DNA of 32,197 nt, from positions 1-32,197 of the forward strand of contig NZ_RAWI01000062.1 in NCBI RefSeq assembly GCF_003612125.1, read 5' to 3'. This document shows positions 1 to 7,704 of the stretch, piece after piece (position 1 is the stretch's first letter; the number at the start of each line of letters is the position of its first letter). A program made the translations under genes and the position numbers. The notes beneath the pieces are model-generated. The model was not told where the DNA came from. It did no database searches and saw only the letters and a program-made list of their open reading frames with translations. The DNA is from Corallococcus praedator (lineage in GTDB: Bacteria; Myxococcota; Myxococcia; Myxococcales; Myxococcaceae).

Positions 1-79
1 GACAGGCGGGGGTCTGGGCGTTCACGAGCGACGCCCACCCCGACAGGAGCAGACCGAGGATGCGGGTTCTCGGACTCAT
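1..79 (-). CDS. Secreted protein, N-terminal fragment (cut by window edge)
   Basis: Only the first 26 codons are inside the window. They read as a classical signal peptide: a basic start (MSPRTR), a hydrophobic stretch (ILGLLLSG) and a likely cleavage site after VNA, before QTPAC. The ATG lies 8 nt after the stop of the anti-sigma gene, with an AGGA ribosome site overlapping that stop, so it is almost certainly the next gene of the same operon. Genes placed straight after an ECF/anti-sigma pair are often regulon members or sensors, but the function here cannot be told from 26 residues. Confidence 0.6.
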   Translation of the reverse strand, partial: MSPRTRILGLLLSGWASLVNAQTPAC

Positions 80-87
80 CGCGATCC

Positions 88-630
88 TCACAGGGCCGCC
101 GGCCGCGAGCTCAGCGCGACGTCGGGCAGGCGCGTGGACGCGTCGTAGCGGGGGACCTCGCCCATGCCGCCGGGGTGGTAGACGAGCAGGCCTCGCGCGC
201 TGGCGGAGCGCAGGCAGTGCTCCTGGGTCGCCAGGTCCGGGCACGCCACCATGATGTCCAGGGGCTCCGCGTCGTCTTCCTGGGGAGCCTCCCGCACCAT
301 GGCGACCGGGGGGACGGGGACAGGGCCCTCCCCGGGGCCTTGCGTGGGGCGCAGCATCAGGAACACGGAGGCGGCCACCGCCAGCAGGGCGGCCGCCGCG
401 GCGGCGGGGCGGTGCCAGCGCGCGGGGCGGAGCACGACGGCCTCGCGGGACGCGGCGGCGGCGACCTCGTAGAGCTGTTCATCCAGGAGGGCCTCCTCCT
501 GGAGCAGGCGCGCGCACGCGTCGCACGTGAGGGTGTGGGCCTCCAGCTCCGCCGCGGCGTCCGGCGGCAGCGCGCCCAGCAGGTATTGCTCCGTGCGGTC
601 GCGGGTGAGGTGGGGCGTGAGCCTAGACAT
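88..630 (-). CDS. Zinc-finger anti-sigma factor, single-pass membrane protein
   Basis: This 180-residue protein has the layout of a ZAS-type anti-sigma factor. An N-terminal cytoplasmic domain carries a His-x3-Cys-x2-Cys motif (His32, Cys36, Cys39, around HTLTCDAC). It is followed by one transmembrane segment at about residues 76-93 (Ala-rich, then VFLML) and a periplasmic tail of about 85 residues with two cysteines. In this family the N-terminal domain holds the partner sigma factor inactive until an envelope signal releases it. The start ATG at 630 overlaps the last codons of the sigma gene by 8 nt (ATGTCTAG), so the two are translationally coupled and the partner is the sigma factor just upstream. 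The open frame extends further upstream, but that part is the sigma gene read in another frame. The signal sensed is unknown. Confidence 0.8.
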   Translation of the reverse strand: MSRLTPHLTRDRTEQYLLGALPPDAAAELEAHTLTCDACARLLQEEALLDEQLYEVAAAASREAVVLRPARWHRPAAAAAALLAVAASVFLMLRPTQGPGEGPVPVPPVAMVREAPQEDDAEPLDIMVACPDLATQEHCLRSASARGLLVYHPGGMGEVPRYDASTRLPDVALSSRPAAL

Positions 631-1267
631 GGGTTTCCTCTTCGAGCGCGGTGCGCAACTTCTTGCGGACCTCGCACAGAATCTGTCGCACGCGCTGGAC
701 GGACAATCCCACGCGGGTGGCGACCTCGGAATGGGGGAGCCCCTGGCCGTCACAGGCCAGGAGGAAGACGTTGCGCGCGCCCGGGGACACCTGGGCGAGC
801 GCGTCGCGGGCCCGGGTGAGCTGCTCCTCGGAGAGCAGGCGCCGTTCCGCGGACTGCGAGGGGTCCACCGGCTGCTGGCGCTCCGGCAGGTCCTCCACCG
901 TGCTGTCCACCGATTCACGCCGCGTGCGTCGGGCGTCGTCGGCGGCCAGGAAGGAGGCCTGGGCGAGCGCGAGGTGGGGCAGGCGCAGCTCCGTGAGCAG
1001 TCCCCGCTGCTGTTGCTGGATGAGGCGGGCCCAGGTCTCCTGGGCCAGCTCCTGGGCGCGGTCCACCCGGATGCCCCGGGCGAGCAGCGACACCACCACC
1101 CGGCGCTGGTGCCGCGCGATGAGCACGTCCCACGCCCCCCGCTCCCCGGCCAGCGCGCGTCGAGACAGGGCCTCCTCATCCGGAGCGGCCCCGGGCCTGA
1201 GGGCCCCGTCTGTCTCCTGACGCGACTGGAGCGTCGTCATCCCAAAGCCCTGTACGGCTGCATCCAT
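623..1267 (-). CDS. ECF-type RNA polymerase sigma factor
   Basis: An ECF sigma factor of about 214 residues that directs RNA polymerase to a small regulon, probably answering an envelope signal through the downstream anti-sigma factor. Region 2 is recognisable in the first half (LIARHQRRVV ... AQELAQETWARL) and region 4, the -35 binding helix-turn-helix, at the end (LAQVSPGARNVFLLACDGQG ... SEVATRVGLSVQRVRQIL). The intervening linker is acidic and polar. The start is uncertain: the ATG at 1267 is preceded by GGGAAGAC at a workable distance; the upstream ATG at 1351 has no ribosome site and poorer third-position GC; the ATG at 1237 is also possible. The open frame reaches 1954, but the part beyond 1393 is a shadow of the thioesterase gene. 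The stop overlaps the anti-sigma start. Confidence 0.82.
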   Translation of the reverse strand: MDAAVQGFGMTTLQSRQETDGALRPGAAPDEEALSRRALAGERGAWDVLIARHQRRVVVSLLARGIRVDRAQELAQETWARLIQQQQRGLLTELRLPHLALAQASFLAADDARRTRRESVDSTVEDLPERQQPVDPSQSAERRLLSEEQLTRARDALAQVSPGARNVFLLACDGQGLPHSEVATRVGLSVQRVRQILCEVRKKLRTALEEETHV

Positions 1268-1392
1268 GCCGTCTTCCCGTGGCGCACGTCGGTCCGCCGG
1301 GGACGCAGTGTGCCCCGGTGCCTCGGAGAAACGCGCATCCAGGTCGGACATATCGACGAAGGAGGGCAAGGGTGGCGCGGGGTAGGGGGATG

Positions 1393-1866
1393 TCAGTTCG
1401 TGGCGGGGCTGTCGCCCGCGGCCCAGGGTTTGGTGGAGACGCGCACGACGCCCTGGCAGCGGGCGCACACCCGTCCCTCGCTGTCGAGCAGGCGGGCGGA
1501 CGCGAAGACGGTGGTGGGCCCGCCGTGGTCGATGACGGCCTCCACGTGGAGGCTGTCGCCGGTGGCGGGGCGCTCGAAGCTCATGGACAGCTGCATGGTG
1601 GCGCAGCGGCGGGTGGGGTCCCGGAGCGCCGGGGTGCACCCGATGGCCAGGTCGAACAGGGCCGCGAGCATGCCGCCGTTGACGGCGGAGGTGCCCAGGC
1701 CGCCCCGGTGTTCGGGCTTCACTTCCGGGAGGGTGACGACGACCTTGCGGCCTTCCGGAAAGGACATCCGGGCGCCGAAGTGACGCAGGGTGAGACTCTG
1801 GTTGAAGCCTTCCGCGAAGCGGTCCAACTGGGCCTGGGAAGGGGGGGACGAAAGGGTGTCGGACAT
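1393..1866 (-). CDS. PaaI-like hotdog-fold thioesterase
   Basis: A 157-residue single-domain hotdog protein of normal length for the PaaI/YbgC-like acyl-CoA thioesterases. The family signature is the segment STSAVNGG-type turn followed by a long helix, seen here as TSAVNGGMLAALFDLAIG, and the later strands MQLSMSFERPATGD and VVRVSTKP. Such enzymes hydrolyse acyl- or aryl-CoA thioesters; the substrate cannot be told from sequence. The start is well supported by AGGAGGGG upstream of the ATG. A TATAAG sequence (1881-1886) overlaps this ribosome site and could instead be a -10 box. The gene lies upstream of the ECF sigma gene on the same strand, about 40-125 nt away depending on the sigma start, and is divergent from the helicase gene. 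Confidence 0.8.
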   Translation of the reverse strand: MSDTLSSPPSQAQLDRFAEGFNQSLTLRHFGARMSFPEGRKVVVTLPEVKPEHRGGLGTSAVNGGMLAALFDLAIGCTPALRDPTRRCATMQLSMSFERPATGDSLHVEAVIDHGGPTTVFASARLLDSEGRVCARCQGVVRVSTKPWAAGDSPATN

Positions 1867-1996
1867 GGGGGGCTCCCCTCCTTATATCCCACGCTTCCTG
1901 CCCGTCCTGGGAGCGGACGGCCCGGCGTGCGGCGGGGGCGGCGGAAGACCCCACACGGGCGGGCGAAAGACGTTAGAAGACGGGGTTCTTCCGTCC

Positions 1997-4333
1997 GTGG
2001 AAACTCCCGTGAACCCGCACGAATCCGCCCTCCTCGAAGACCTCAATCCGCCCCAGGCGGACGCCGTGCTCCATGGCGACGGCCCGCTCCTGGTGCTGTC
2101 GGGCGCCGGCAGCGGCAAGACGCGCGTCATCACCCGCCGGGTCGCCCACCTGGTGAAGGTGCGCCACGTCTTCCCCTGGCGCATCCTGGCCGTCACGTTC
2201 ACCAACAAGGCCGCGCGCGAGATGCGCGACCGCCTCTTCGCCCTGATGGGCGCGCAGGCGAACGAGCTGGTGGTGAGCACGTTCCACTCGGCCTCCGCGA
2301 TGATCCTCCGCCGCGAGGCGGAGCACGTGGAGCTGACTAGGTCGTTCGTCATCTACGACGATGGAGATCAGCTCAACGTCGTCAAGCGCGCCATGCGCGA
2401 CGCCGGCATCGAATCCATGATGCAGCCGCGCGAAATCCTGAACCGCATCGACCAGGAGAAGAACGCCGCGCGCCTGCCGGACGACATGCGCCTTTCGGGG
2501 CCGGATGACGTGAAGGGCGCCACCGTGCAGCGCGTGTACCGGGCCTACCAGCGCCTCTTGCGCGCGGCGAACGCGGTGGACTTCGGGGACCTGCTGCTGC
2601 TGCTGGTGAAGCTCTTCCACGACCGGCCGGACGTGCTGGAGCGCTACCGCACGCGCTTCACGCACGTGCTGGTGGACGAGTTCCAGGACACGAACCCCGT
2701 GCAGTACGCGCTCTTGCGGCAGCTGGCCCCGCCGCCGTCCTCGAACCTGGTGGTGGTGGGTGACGACGACCAGTCCATCTACCGCTGGCGCGGCGCGGAC
2801 GTGCAGAACATCCTGGAGTTCCCCAAGCAGTACCCGGGCGCCCGGGTGGTGCGCCTGGAGCAGAACTACCGCTCCGACCAGAACATCCTCACCGCCGCGC
2901 ACGAGGTCATCTCCAAGAACTCGCGCCGGCTGGAGAAGAAGCTCTGGAGCGAGCGGCCCAAGGGCGAAAACCTGGAGCTGATGCTCCACCGCGATGAACG
3001 GGCGGAAGGGCAGGAGGTCGCCCGGCGCATCCTCGCCCTCCAGCGCGAGGGCTTCATCAAGTTCGCCAGCATGGCGGTGTTCTACCGGACCAACGCGCAG
3101 AGCCGCGTGCTGGAAGAGGCGCTGCGGCTGGCGCGCGTGCCGTACACGCTGGTGAGCGGGCGCAGCTTCTATGACCGCGCGGAGGTGCGCGACGCGGCCG
3201 CGTACCTGCGGCTGATGGTGAACCCGCGCTCGGACGCGGACCTGGAGCGCGTGCTCAACGTCCCGGCGCGCGGCATTGGCGGCACCACCGAGGAGCGGCT
3301 GAAGGACTTCGCCGTCCAGGAGGGCCTGAGCCTCTTCGAGGCCCTGGCCGAGCGCCAGCGCATCCCCGCCCTCAACAGCGCGGCGCAGAAGCGGCTGGGC
3401 GGCTTCCACCAGCTCCTGGTGTCGCTCAACGCGTTCGCCCAGACGGCGAAGGACGCGGCAGGCGCGGTGGACCAGATGCTCAAGGAGACGAAGCTCGTGG
3501 AGACCCTCGTCGCCGACGGCAGCGAGGAGTCCACCACCCGGGCGGAGAACCTTCGCGAACTGTTGGGCGCCGCGCAGGAGTTCGACCTGAAGCGCGCCTC
3601 CGACTCCGTGGCGATGGCCATGGCGATTGAAGCGCGCGAGGAGGCTGCGCCGGAGGGCGTGGACTCCGCGCCCCTCACCGCGGACGTGCCCTCTTTGCAG
3701 GCGTTCCTGGAGCAGATCAGCCTGGTGGGCGACGCGGACGCGGAGGTGGGCGACGGGCGGGTGGCGCTGATGACGCTGCACGCGGCCAAGGGCCTGGAGT
3801 TCGACGCGGTGTTCCTCACCGGCATGGAGGACGGCGTCTTCCCGCACTCGCGCGCGCTCAAGAGCGCCGAACCGGACAGCGGCGAGGAGATGGCCGAGGA
3901 GCGCAGGCTCTGCTACGTGGGCTTCACCCGCGCTCGCAAGCGGCTCTTCGTGAGCCTTGCGCAGTGCCGCTCCCTCTTCGGTGAGCTCAAGTACAACCCG
4001 CCCAGCCGCTTCCTGGCGGACGTGCCGCAGGCGCTGTTCGGCTTCAAGGAGAACGACCTGCCCCCGCCGCCGCGCCCCGCCGCCATGGCCCCGCGCCGTC
4101 GCGCGTGGGACGAGGACGAAACCGGCCCGCGCGTGGACCACAGCTATTCGCAGGCCTCCGACATGGAGGCCGTGAGCGGCGACGTGCGCGGCATGCGCGT
4201 GCGCCATGAGCAGTTCGGATCCGGGCGGATCATCTCCACGGATGGCAGCGGCCCCAACGCCAAGGTGACGGTGGAGTTCGGCGGAGATGTGGGCCTCAAG
4301 CGCGTCATCGCGCGCTTCCTCATCCCCGGTTAG
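1997..4333 (+). CDS. UvrD/PcrA-type superfamily 1A DNA helicase
   Basis: A 3'-5' ATP-dependent DNA helicase of about 778 residues, normal for UvrD/PcrA/Rep. All main motifs are visible: Walker A GAGSGKT (residues 36-42), Ia TFTNKAAREM, Walker B/II VDEFQDTNP (about 225), III DDQSIYRWRGA, IV LEQNYRS, V TLHAAKGLEFDAVF and VI YVGFTRARKRL. The last 60 or so residues (VRHEQFGSGRIIS ... VTVEFGG ... RFLIPG) are the Tudor-like tail that in PcrA/UvrD contacts RNA polymerase. Roles known for the family are nucleotide excision repair, clearing stalled polymerase and unwinding recombination intermediates. The start is unsettled: GTG at 1997 or GTG at 2009 (with GGAAA just upstream); the longer open frame from 1790 runs antisense through the thioesterase start and is not real. 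Confidence 0.93.
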   Translation: METPVNPHESALLEDLNPPQADAVLHGDGPLLVLSGAGSGKTRVITRRVAHLVKVRHVFPWRILAVTFTNKAAREMRDRLFALMGAQANELVVSTFHSASAMILRREAEHVELTRSFVIYDDGDQLNVVKRAMRDAGIESMMQPREILNRIDQEKNAARLPDDMRLSGPDDVKGATVQRVYRAYQRLLRAANAVDFGDLLLLLVKLFHDRPDVLERYRTRFTHVLVDEFQDTNPVQYALLRQLAPPPSSNLVVVGDDDQSIYRWRGADVQNILEFPKQYPGARVVRLEQNYRSDQNILTAAHEVISKNSRRLEKKLWSERPKGENLELMLHRDERAEGQEVARRILALQREGFIKFASMAVFYRTNAQSRVLEEALRLARVPYTLVSGRSFYDRAEVRDAAAYLRLMVNPRSDADLERVLNVPARGIGGTTEERLKDFAVQEGLSLFEALAERQRIPALNSAAQKRLGGFHQLLVSLNAFAQTAKDAAGAVDQMLKETKLVETLVADGSEESTTRAENLRELLGAAQEFDLKRASDSVAMAMAIEAREEAAPEGVDSAPLTADVPSLQAFLEQISLVGDADAEVGDGRVALMTLHAAKGLEFDAVFLTGMEDGVFPHSRALKSAEPDSGEEMAEERRLCYVGFTRARKRLFVSLAQCRSLFGELKYNPPSRFLADVPQALFGFKENDLPPPPRPAAMAPRRRAWDEDETGPRVDHSYSQASDMEAVSGDVRGMRVRHEQFGSGRIISTDGSGPNAKVTVEFGGDVGLKRVIARFLIPG

Positions 4334-4349
4334 CTGCCCCGCATGCGGT

Positions 4350-4374
4350 GTTGACATTTGTTTTCAATGTCGAC
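4350..4374. promoter_or_regulatory. Imperfect 9-bp dyad, candidate operator
   Basis: In the 130-bp gap between the helicase stop and the DUF1592 gene lies GTTGACATT, 7 nt of spacer, then AATGTCGAC: a 9-bp inverted repeat with one mismatch in AT-rich DNA unusual for this window. It sits about 90 nt before the gene start, where a repressor or activator site would be expected. The half-sites loosely recall Fur-family boxes. It could also form an RNA hairpin (one G-U pair) ending helicase transcripts, but no T-run follows. Confidence 0.35.
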
Positions 4375-4466
4375 GTGACGGGGCTGTCGGGTTTGTCCGG
4401 TGTACGGATTGACTTTCGAACGTCTCCTCATTGGGATGAGCACCAATGAACGGAGGCGCTCGCTCG

Positions 4467-6176
4467 ATGGCGCGAAGACGACGATGGTGGAGTCCGGCGC
4501 TGCTGGCCGTCTCCGTAGGACTGCTGGGGGCCTGTGAAGGCCAGATCCTGGATGCGGCGAAGCCCGGTGGCCCCGGGCCGGGCGGCAATCCGGGCCCGGG
4601 CGGTACGAACAATCCGCCCGCGGGGGTGGAGCAGCCGGCGCGGTCGGTGCGCGTCGCTCGGCTGACGCACCCGCAGTGGGTGGCCAGCGTGAAGGAGCTC
4701 TTGAAGCTGGACGCGGCGCCCACGGCGCTGGCGCAGGGCTTCCGCGCGGATCCGTCCCAGAGCGGCTTCCTCTTCGACAACGACGCCCGCGCCCTGTCGG
4801 TGGACGAGGCCCTGTGGGGCGCGTACCAGCGCGCGGCGGCGGACCTGGCCGGGCAGGTGGCCACGGACGCGACGAAGCTGGGGAAGCTCTTGCCCCCCGG
4901 CACCAACACGGACGAGGCGCGCGCGAAGGCGTTCGTGGAGTCCTTCGGTCTGCGCGCGCACCGCCGGCCGCTGACGGCCGCCGAGGTGGAGTCCTACCTC
5001 GTCCTGTACCGCAAGGGCCCCACGGCCTACGCGACCATGGCTCCGTTCCAGGCGGGCCTGCGGCTGGTGATGGAGGGCTTCCTCCAGTCGCCCCTGTTCC
5101 TCTACCGCGTGGAGAAGAGCACCCAGGCGACGGACGGCAAGGTGCCGCTGGATGCCTATGAGGTGGCGTCGCGGCTGAGCTACGCGCTCTGGGACTCCAT
5201 GCCGGACGAGGCGCTGTTCACCGCGGCCCGCGAGGGCGCGCTGGTGAAGCGCGAGGGCGTGGCGGAGCAGGCGCGGCGGATGCTGAAGGACGCGCGGGCG
5301 CGCGGCGTGGTGGGGGCCTACCACCAGGTCGTCTTCGACGTGCCCCGCTACGCGAGCATCCGGCCCAACACCACGCGCTTCCCCACCGTCACCGCGAAGC
5401 TGTCCGAGTCCGCGGCGAAGGAGAACGCGCTCTTCGTGGAGGACGTCGTCTTCAAGCGGGAGGGGCGCTTCTCCGACCTGCTCACGTCGCGCGACACCTT
5501 CGTCAACGACGAGCTGGCGCGCATCTACGGCCTCACCGGGACGTTCACCGCGGACTTCGTGCCGGCCACGCTGGACGCGACGCAGCGCCGGGGTGTGCTC
5601 ACGCAGGTGGGCTTCCTCGCGTCGCACGCGACGTCGTTGGACCCGGACCCCATCCACCGGGGCGTGTTCCTGTCGGAGCACCTGCTGTGCCAGAAGATTG
5701 GCGCGCCGCCGGCCAACATCCCCGCGCTGCCCGCGCCCAATGGCCGCACCAACCGCGAGGTCGTCACCTCCCACACGGAGGCCCCCGGCACGGTGTGCGC
5801 GTCGTGCCATTCGAACCTCATCAACCCGCTGGGCTTCCCCTTCGAGAACTTCGACGCCGTGGGCGGCTTCCGCACCACGGACAACGGGCACCCGGTGGAC
5901 GCCACGTCGTCGCCGTCCATCGGCGGGGAGAAGGTCTCCGTGCGCGACGCGGTGCAGTTGTCGGACACGCTCGCCAGCACGCAGGCGGTGCACGAGTGCT
6001 ACGCGCGCCACTGGGTGGAGTACCTGAGCGGACGCCCGGCGGCCCCGGAGGACTCCGCGCTGGTGTCGCGGTTGGGCAAGCTGTCGCGGACGGGGGAGCT
6101 GTCCGTCGTGGACCTGGTCGTCGAAGTCGTCACGGGCGTGGGCTTCGTGAACCGCCACCCGGAGGAGCTGCCGTGA
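4467..6176 (+). CDS. DUF1592/DUF1588-family lipoprotein with one CxxCH haem motif
   Basis: A lipoprotein of about 569 residues: a basic start (MARRRRWW), a hydrophobic core, then a lipobox LLGAC with Cys23, followed by a Gly/Pro-rich linker. The rest matches the DUF1587/1595/1592/1588/1585 series known from planctomycete and myxobacterial PSD-type proteins: a helical middle part (RLVMEGFLQSPLFLYRVE, SRLSYALWDSMPD) and the DUF1588 region (RRGVLTQVGFLASHAT ... DPIHRGVFLSEHLLC). A single CASCH motif (Cys444, Cys447, His448) is a c-type haem site, so it is probably a mono-haem envelope protein. Substrate and electron partner are unknown. ATG 4467 is preferred because GGAGG precedes it and it gives a compact signal peptide; ATG 4446 would add 7 residues. 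The stop overlaps the next gene by 4 nt. Confidence 0.85.
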   Translation: MARRRRWWSPALLAVSVGLLGACEGQILDAAKPGGPGPGGNPGPGGTNNPPAGVEQPARSVRVARLTHPQWVASVKELLKLDAAPTALAQGFRADPSQSGFLFDNDARALSVDEALWGAYQRAAADLAGQVATDATKLGKLLPPGTNTDEARAKAFVESFGLRAHRRPLTAAEVESYLVLYRKGPTAYATMAPFQAGLRLVMEGFLQSPLFLYRVEKSTQATDGKVPLDAYEVASRLSYALWDSMPDEALFTAAREGALVKREGVAEQARRMLKDARARGVVGAYHQVVFDVPRYASIRPNTTRFPTVTAKLSESAAKENALFVEDVVFKREGRFSDLLTSRDTFVNDELARIYGLTGTFTADFVPATLDATQRRGVLTQVGFLASHATSLDPDPIHRGVFLSEHLLCQKIGAPPANIPALPAPNGRTNREVVTSHTEAPGTVCASCHSNLINPLGFPFENFDAVGGFRTTDNGHPVDATSSPSIGGEKVSVRDAVQLSDTLASTQAVHECYARHWVEYLSGRPAAPEDSALVSRLGKLSRTGELSVVDLVVEVVTGVGFVNRHPEELP

Positions 6177-7597
6177 AACTGAGCCGTCGACGCGTGTTGC
6201 AGGGCCTGGGTGGGGCCATGTTGGGACTGCCGGTGCTGGAGGGGCTCCTGCCCCGCAAGGCCCAGGCGGCGGAGCCCGGGGCGCTGCCCTTCGCCATCTT
6301 CCTGCGCCAGGCGGATGGTGTCGCCTCCGCGCAGAGCACGTCGGAGATCGGCACCGAGCCGGAGCGCTTCTGGCCGGAGCCGCTGGGCAACCTCACCACG
6401 ACGACGCTCGCGGGCAAGTCGCTGGTGGAGCTGGCCGACCACCGCGCCCGCCTGCTGGTGGTGCGCAACATCAACATGAAGGACTACAACTACGGGGATG
6501 GCCATGCGCGCGGCGCGTTCCAGGCCCTCACCGCGCGCGGCCCCGCCGTGGAGGGCGTGGGTGGTGACTCCGAGGCGTCCGGCGAATCGCTGGACCACCG
6601 CATCGGCCGCGAGCTGAACCCGCAGAAGCGCGACTCGCTCTACCTCTACGCGGGGCAGGCCGGCGGCTGGTTGGGCGGCCCGTGCATCTCCCACCGGGGC
6701 AGCGCGTCGCGACGGGCCGCGCTGCATGACCCGTGGGTGGCCTACCAGACGATGGTGGGCGGCCCCGGAGGCCTCACGCCGGAGGCGCGCGAGGCGATGC
6801 TCGTGCGCCAGAAGAGCATCAACGACCTGGTGTCCGGACAGCTCAAGGCGCTCCAGTCGCGGCCGGAGCTGAGCCGCACGGACCACGAGCGCCTGGACCT
6901 GCACCTGTCCAACGTGCGCGACCTGGAGGTGGCGTTGACGTGCCGCGCCCGCGCGGACGAGGAGCTGCGGCTGCAGCAGCAGGCGCCCGGCTACAACAGC
7001 ACGGACGGTGACGAGGTGCTGGCCACGGTGCGGTTGCACATGGACATCGCGGTGCTCGCGGTGGCGTGCGGCACCACGCGCTCGGTGGCCATCCAGGTGG
7101 GCAACGGCAACGACAGCGCCACGCGCTACCGGGACCCGACGACGAAGCAGTTGATGGAGAACTTCCACTTCATCTCCCACCGCCGGCTGTCGCACGACGC
7201 GTCGGGCGGCGTCATCGCGGGCTCGGACGTGCTGCACTCGCGCGTGGATGCGCAGTTCGCGCAGACGTTCAACTACCTGCTGGACCGGTTGGCGGCCTAT
7301 GCGCTGCCGGATGGCAAGAAGCTGGTCGACCAGGGCGTGTCCGTCTGGTTCAACGACCTGGGCAACGGGCCGGCGCACTCGGCGCACAACATCCCCTTCA
7401 TCCTGGCGGGCAGCTGCAATGGCTACCTCAAGCAGGGCGTGGCGGTGACGGCGTCCGGCGGCGGCAATCCCAACCTCAACAAGCTGCTCAACACCATCGG
7501 CACCGCGGTGGGCGTGCGCAACGCGGCGGGCGGTCCCCTGGACGACTTCGGCGACCCGTCCATGCCGAAGGGTCTGCTGACGGAGCTGGTGGCCTGA
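6173..7597 (+). CDS. Tat-exported DUF1552 protein
   Basis: A 474-residue protein of the DUF1552 family, the usual partner of DUF1592 proteins in myxobacteria and planctomycetes. It begins with a twin-arginine signal (KLSRRRVLQGLGGAMLGLP, with an AQA cleavage site), so it is probably exported already folded, perhaps with a bound cofactor or metal. Family segments visible include FAIFLRQADGV near the start, ARGAFQAL, DHRIGRELN and, near the end, WFNDLGNGPAHSAHNIPFILAG. The start GTG at 6173 overlaps the upstream stop as GTGA, so the two are translationally coupled and very likely work together. The family's biochemical function is not established. A strong hairpin follows the stop. Confidence 0.87.
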   Translation: MKLSRRRVLQGLGGAMLGLPVLEGLLPRKAQAAEPGALPFAIFLRQADGVASAQSTSEIGTEPERFWPEPLGNLTTTTLAGKSLVELADHRARLLVVRNINMKDYNYGDGHARGAFQALTARGPAVEGVGGDSEASGESLDHRIGRELNPQKRDSLYLYAGQAGGWLGGPCISHRGSASRRAALHDPWVAYQTMVGGPGGLTPEAREAMLVRQKSINDLVSGQLKALQSRPELSRTDHERLDLHLSNVRDLEVALTCRARADEELRLQQQAPGYNSTDGDEVLATVRLHMDIAVLAVACGTTRSVAIQVGNGNDSATRYRDPTTKQLMENFHFISHRRLSHDASGGVIAGSDVLHSRVDAQFAQTFNYLLDRLAAYALPDGKKLVDQGVSVWFNDLGNGPAHSAHNIPFILAGSCNGYLKQGVAVTASGGGNPNLNKLLNTIGTAVGVRNAAGGPLDDFGDPSMPKGLLTELVA

Positions 7598-7607
7598 GAC
7601 ACGCAGC

Positions 7608-7644
7608 GGGCGCGGAAGAGACACCCTGGTCTTTTTCCGCGCCC
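7608..7644 (+). terminator. Strong hairpin after the DUF1592/DUF1552 operon
   Basis: GGGCGCGGAA plus GAGAC pairs with GTCTT and TTCCGCGCCC to give a stem of about 15 bp (one G-U pair, one bulged T) and a 6-nt loop. It starts 10 nt after the DUF1552 stop. There is no long T-run after the stem, only GGCTTTG, so it may be an imperfect intrinsic terminator or an mRNA 3' stabiliser. It separates the operon from the LPMO gene. Confidence 0.6.
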
Positions 7645-7704
7645 GGCTTTGACCCGAAATGATTCCGCCCCGCCTCCCTCTGGATTGAACAGAAGGAGGT
7701 AGGA

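Noticed and set aside
1973-4357. A 794-codon minus-strand frame opposite the helicase gene
   Set aside because: Antisense shadow of a gene with all SF1 helicase motifs; composition is His/Arg/Leu-rich without domains.
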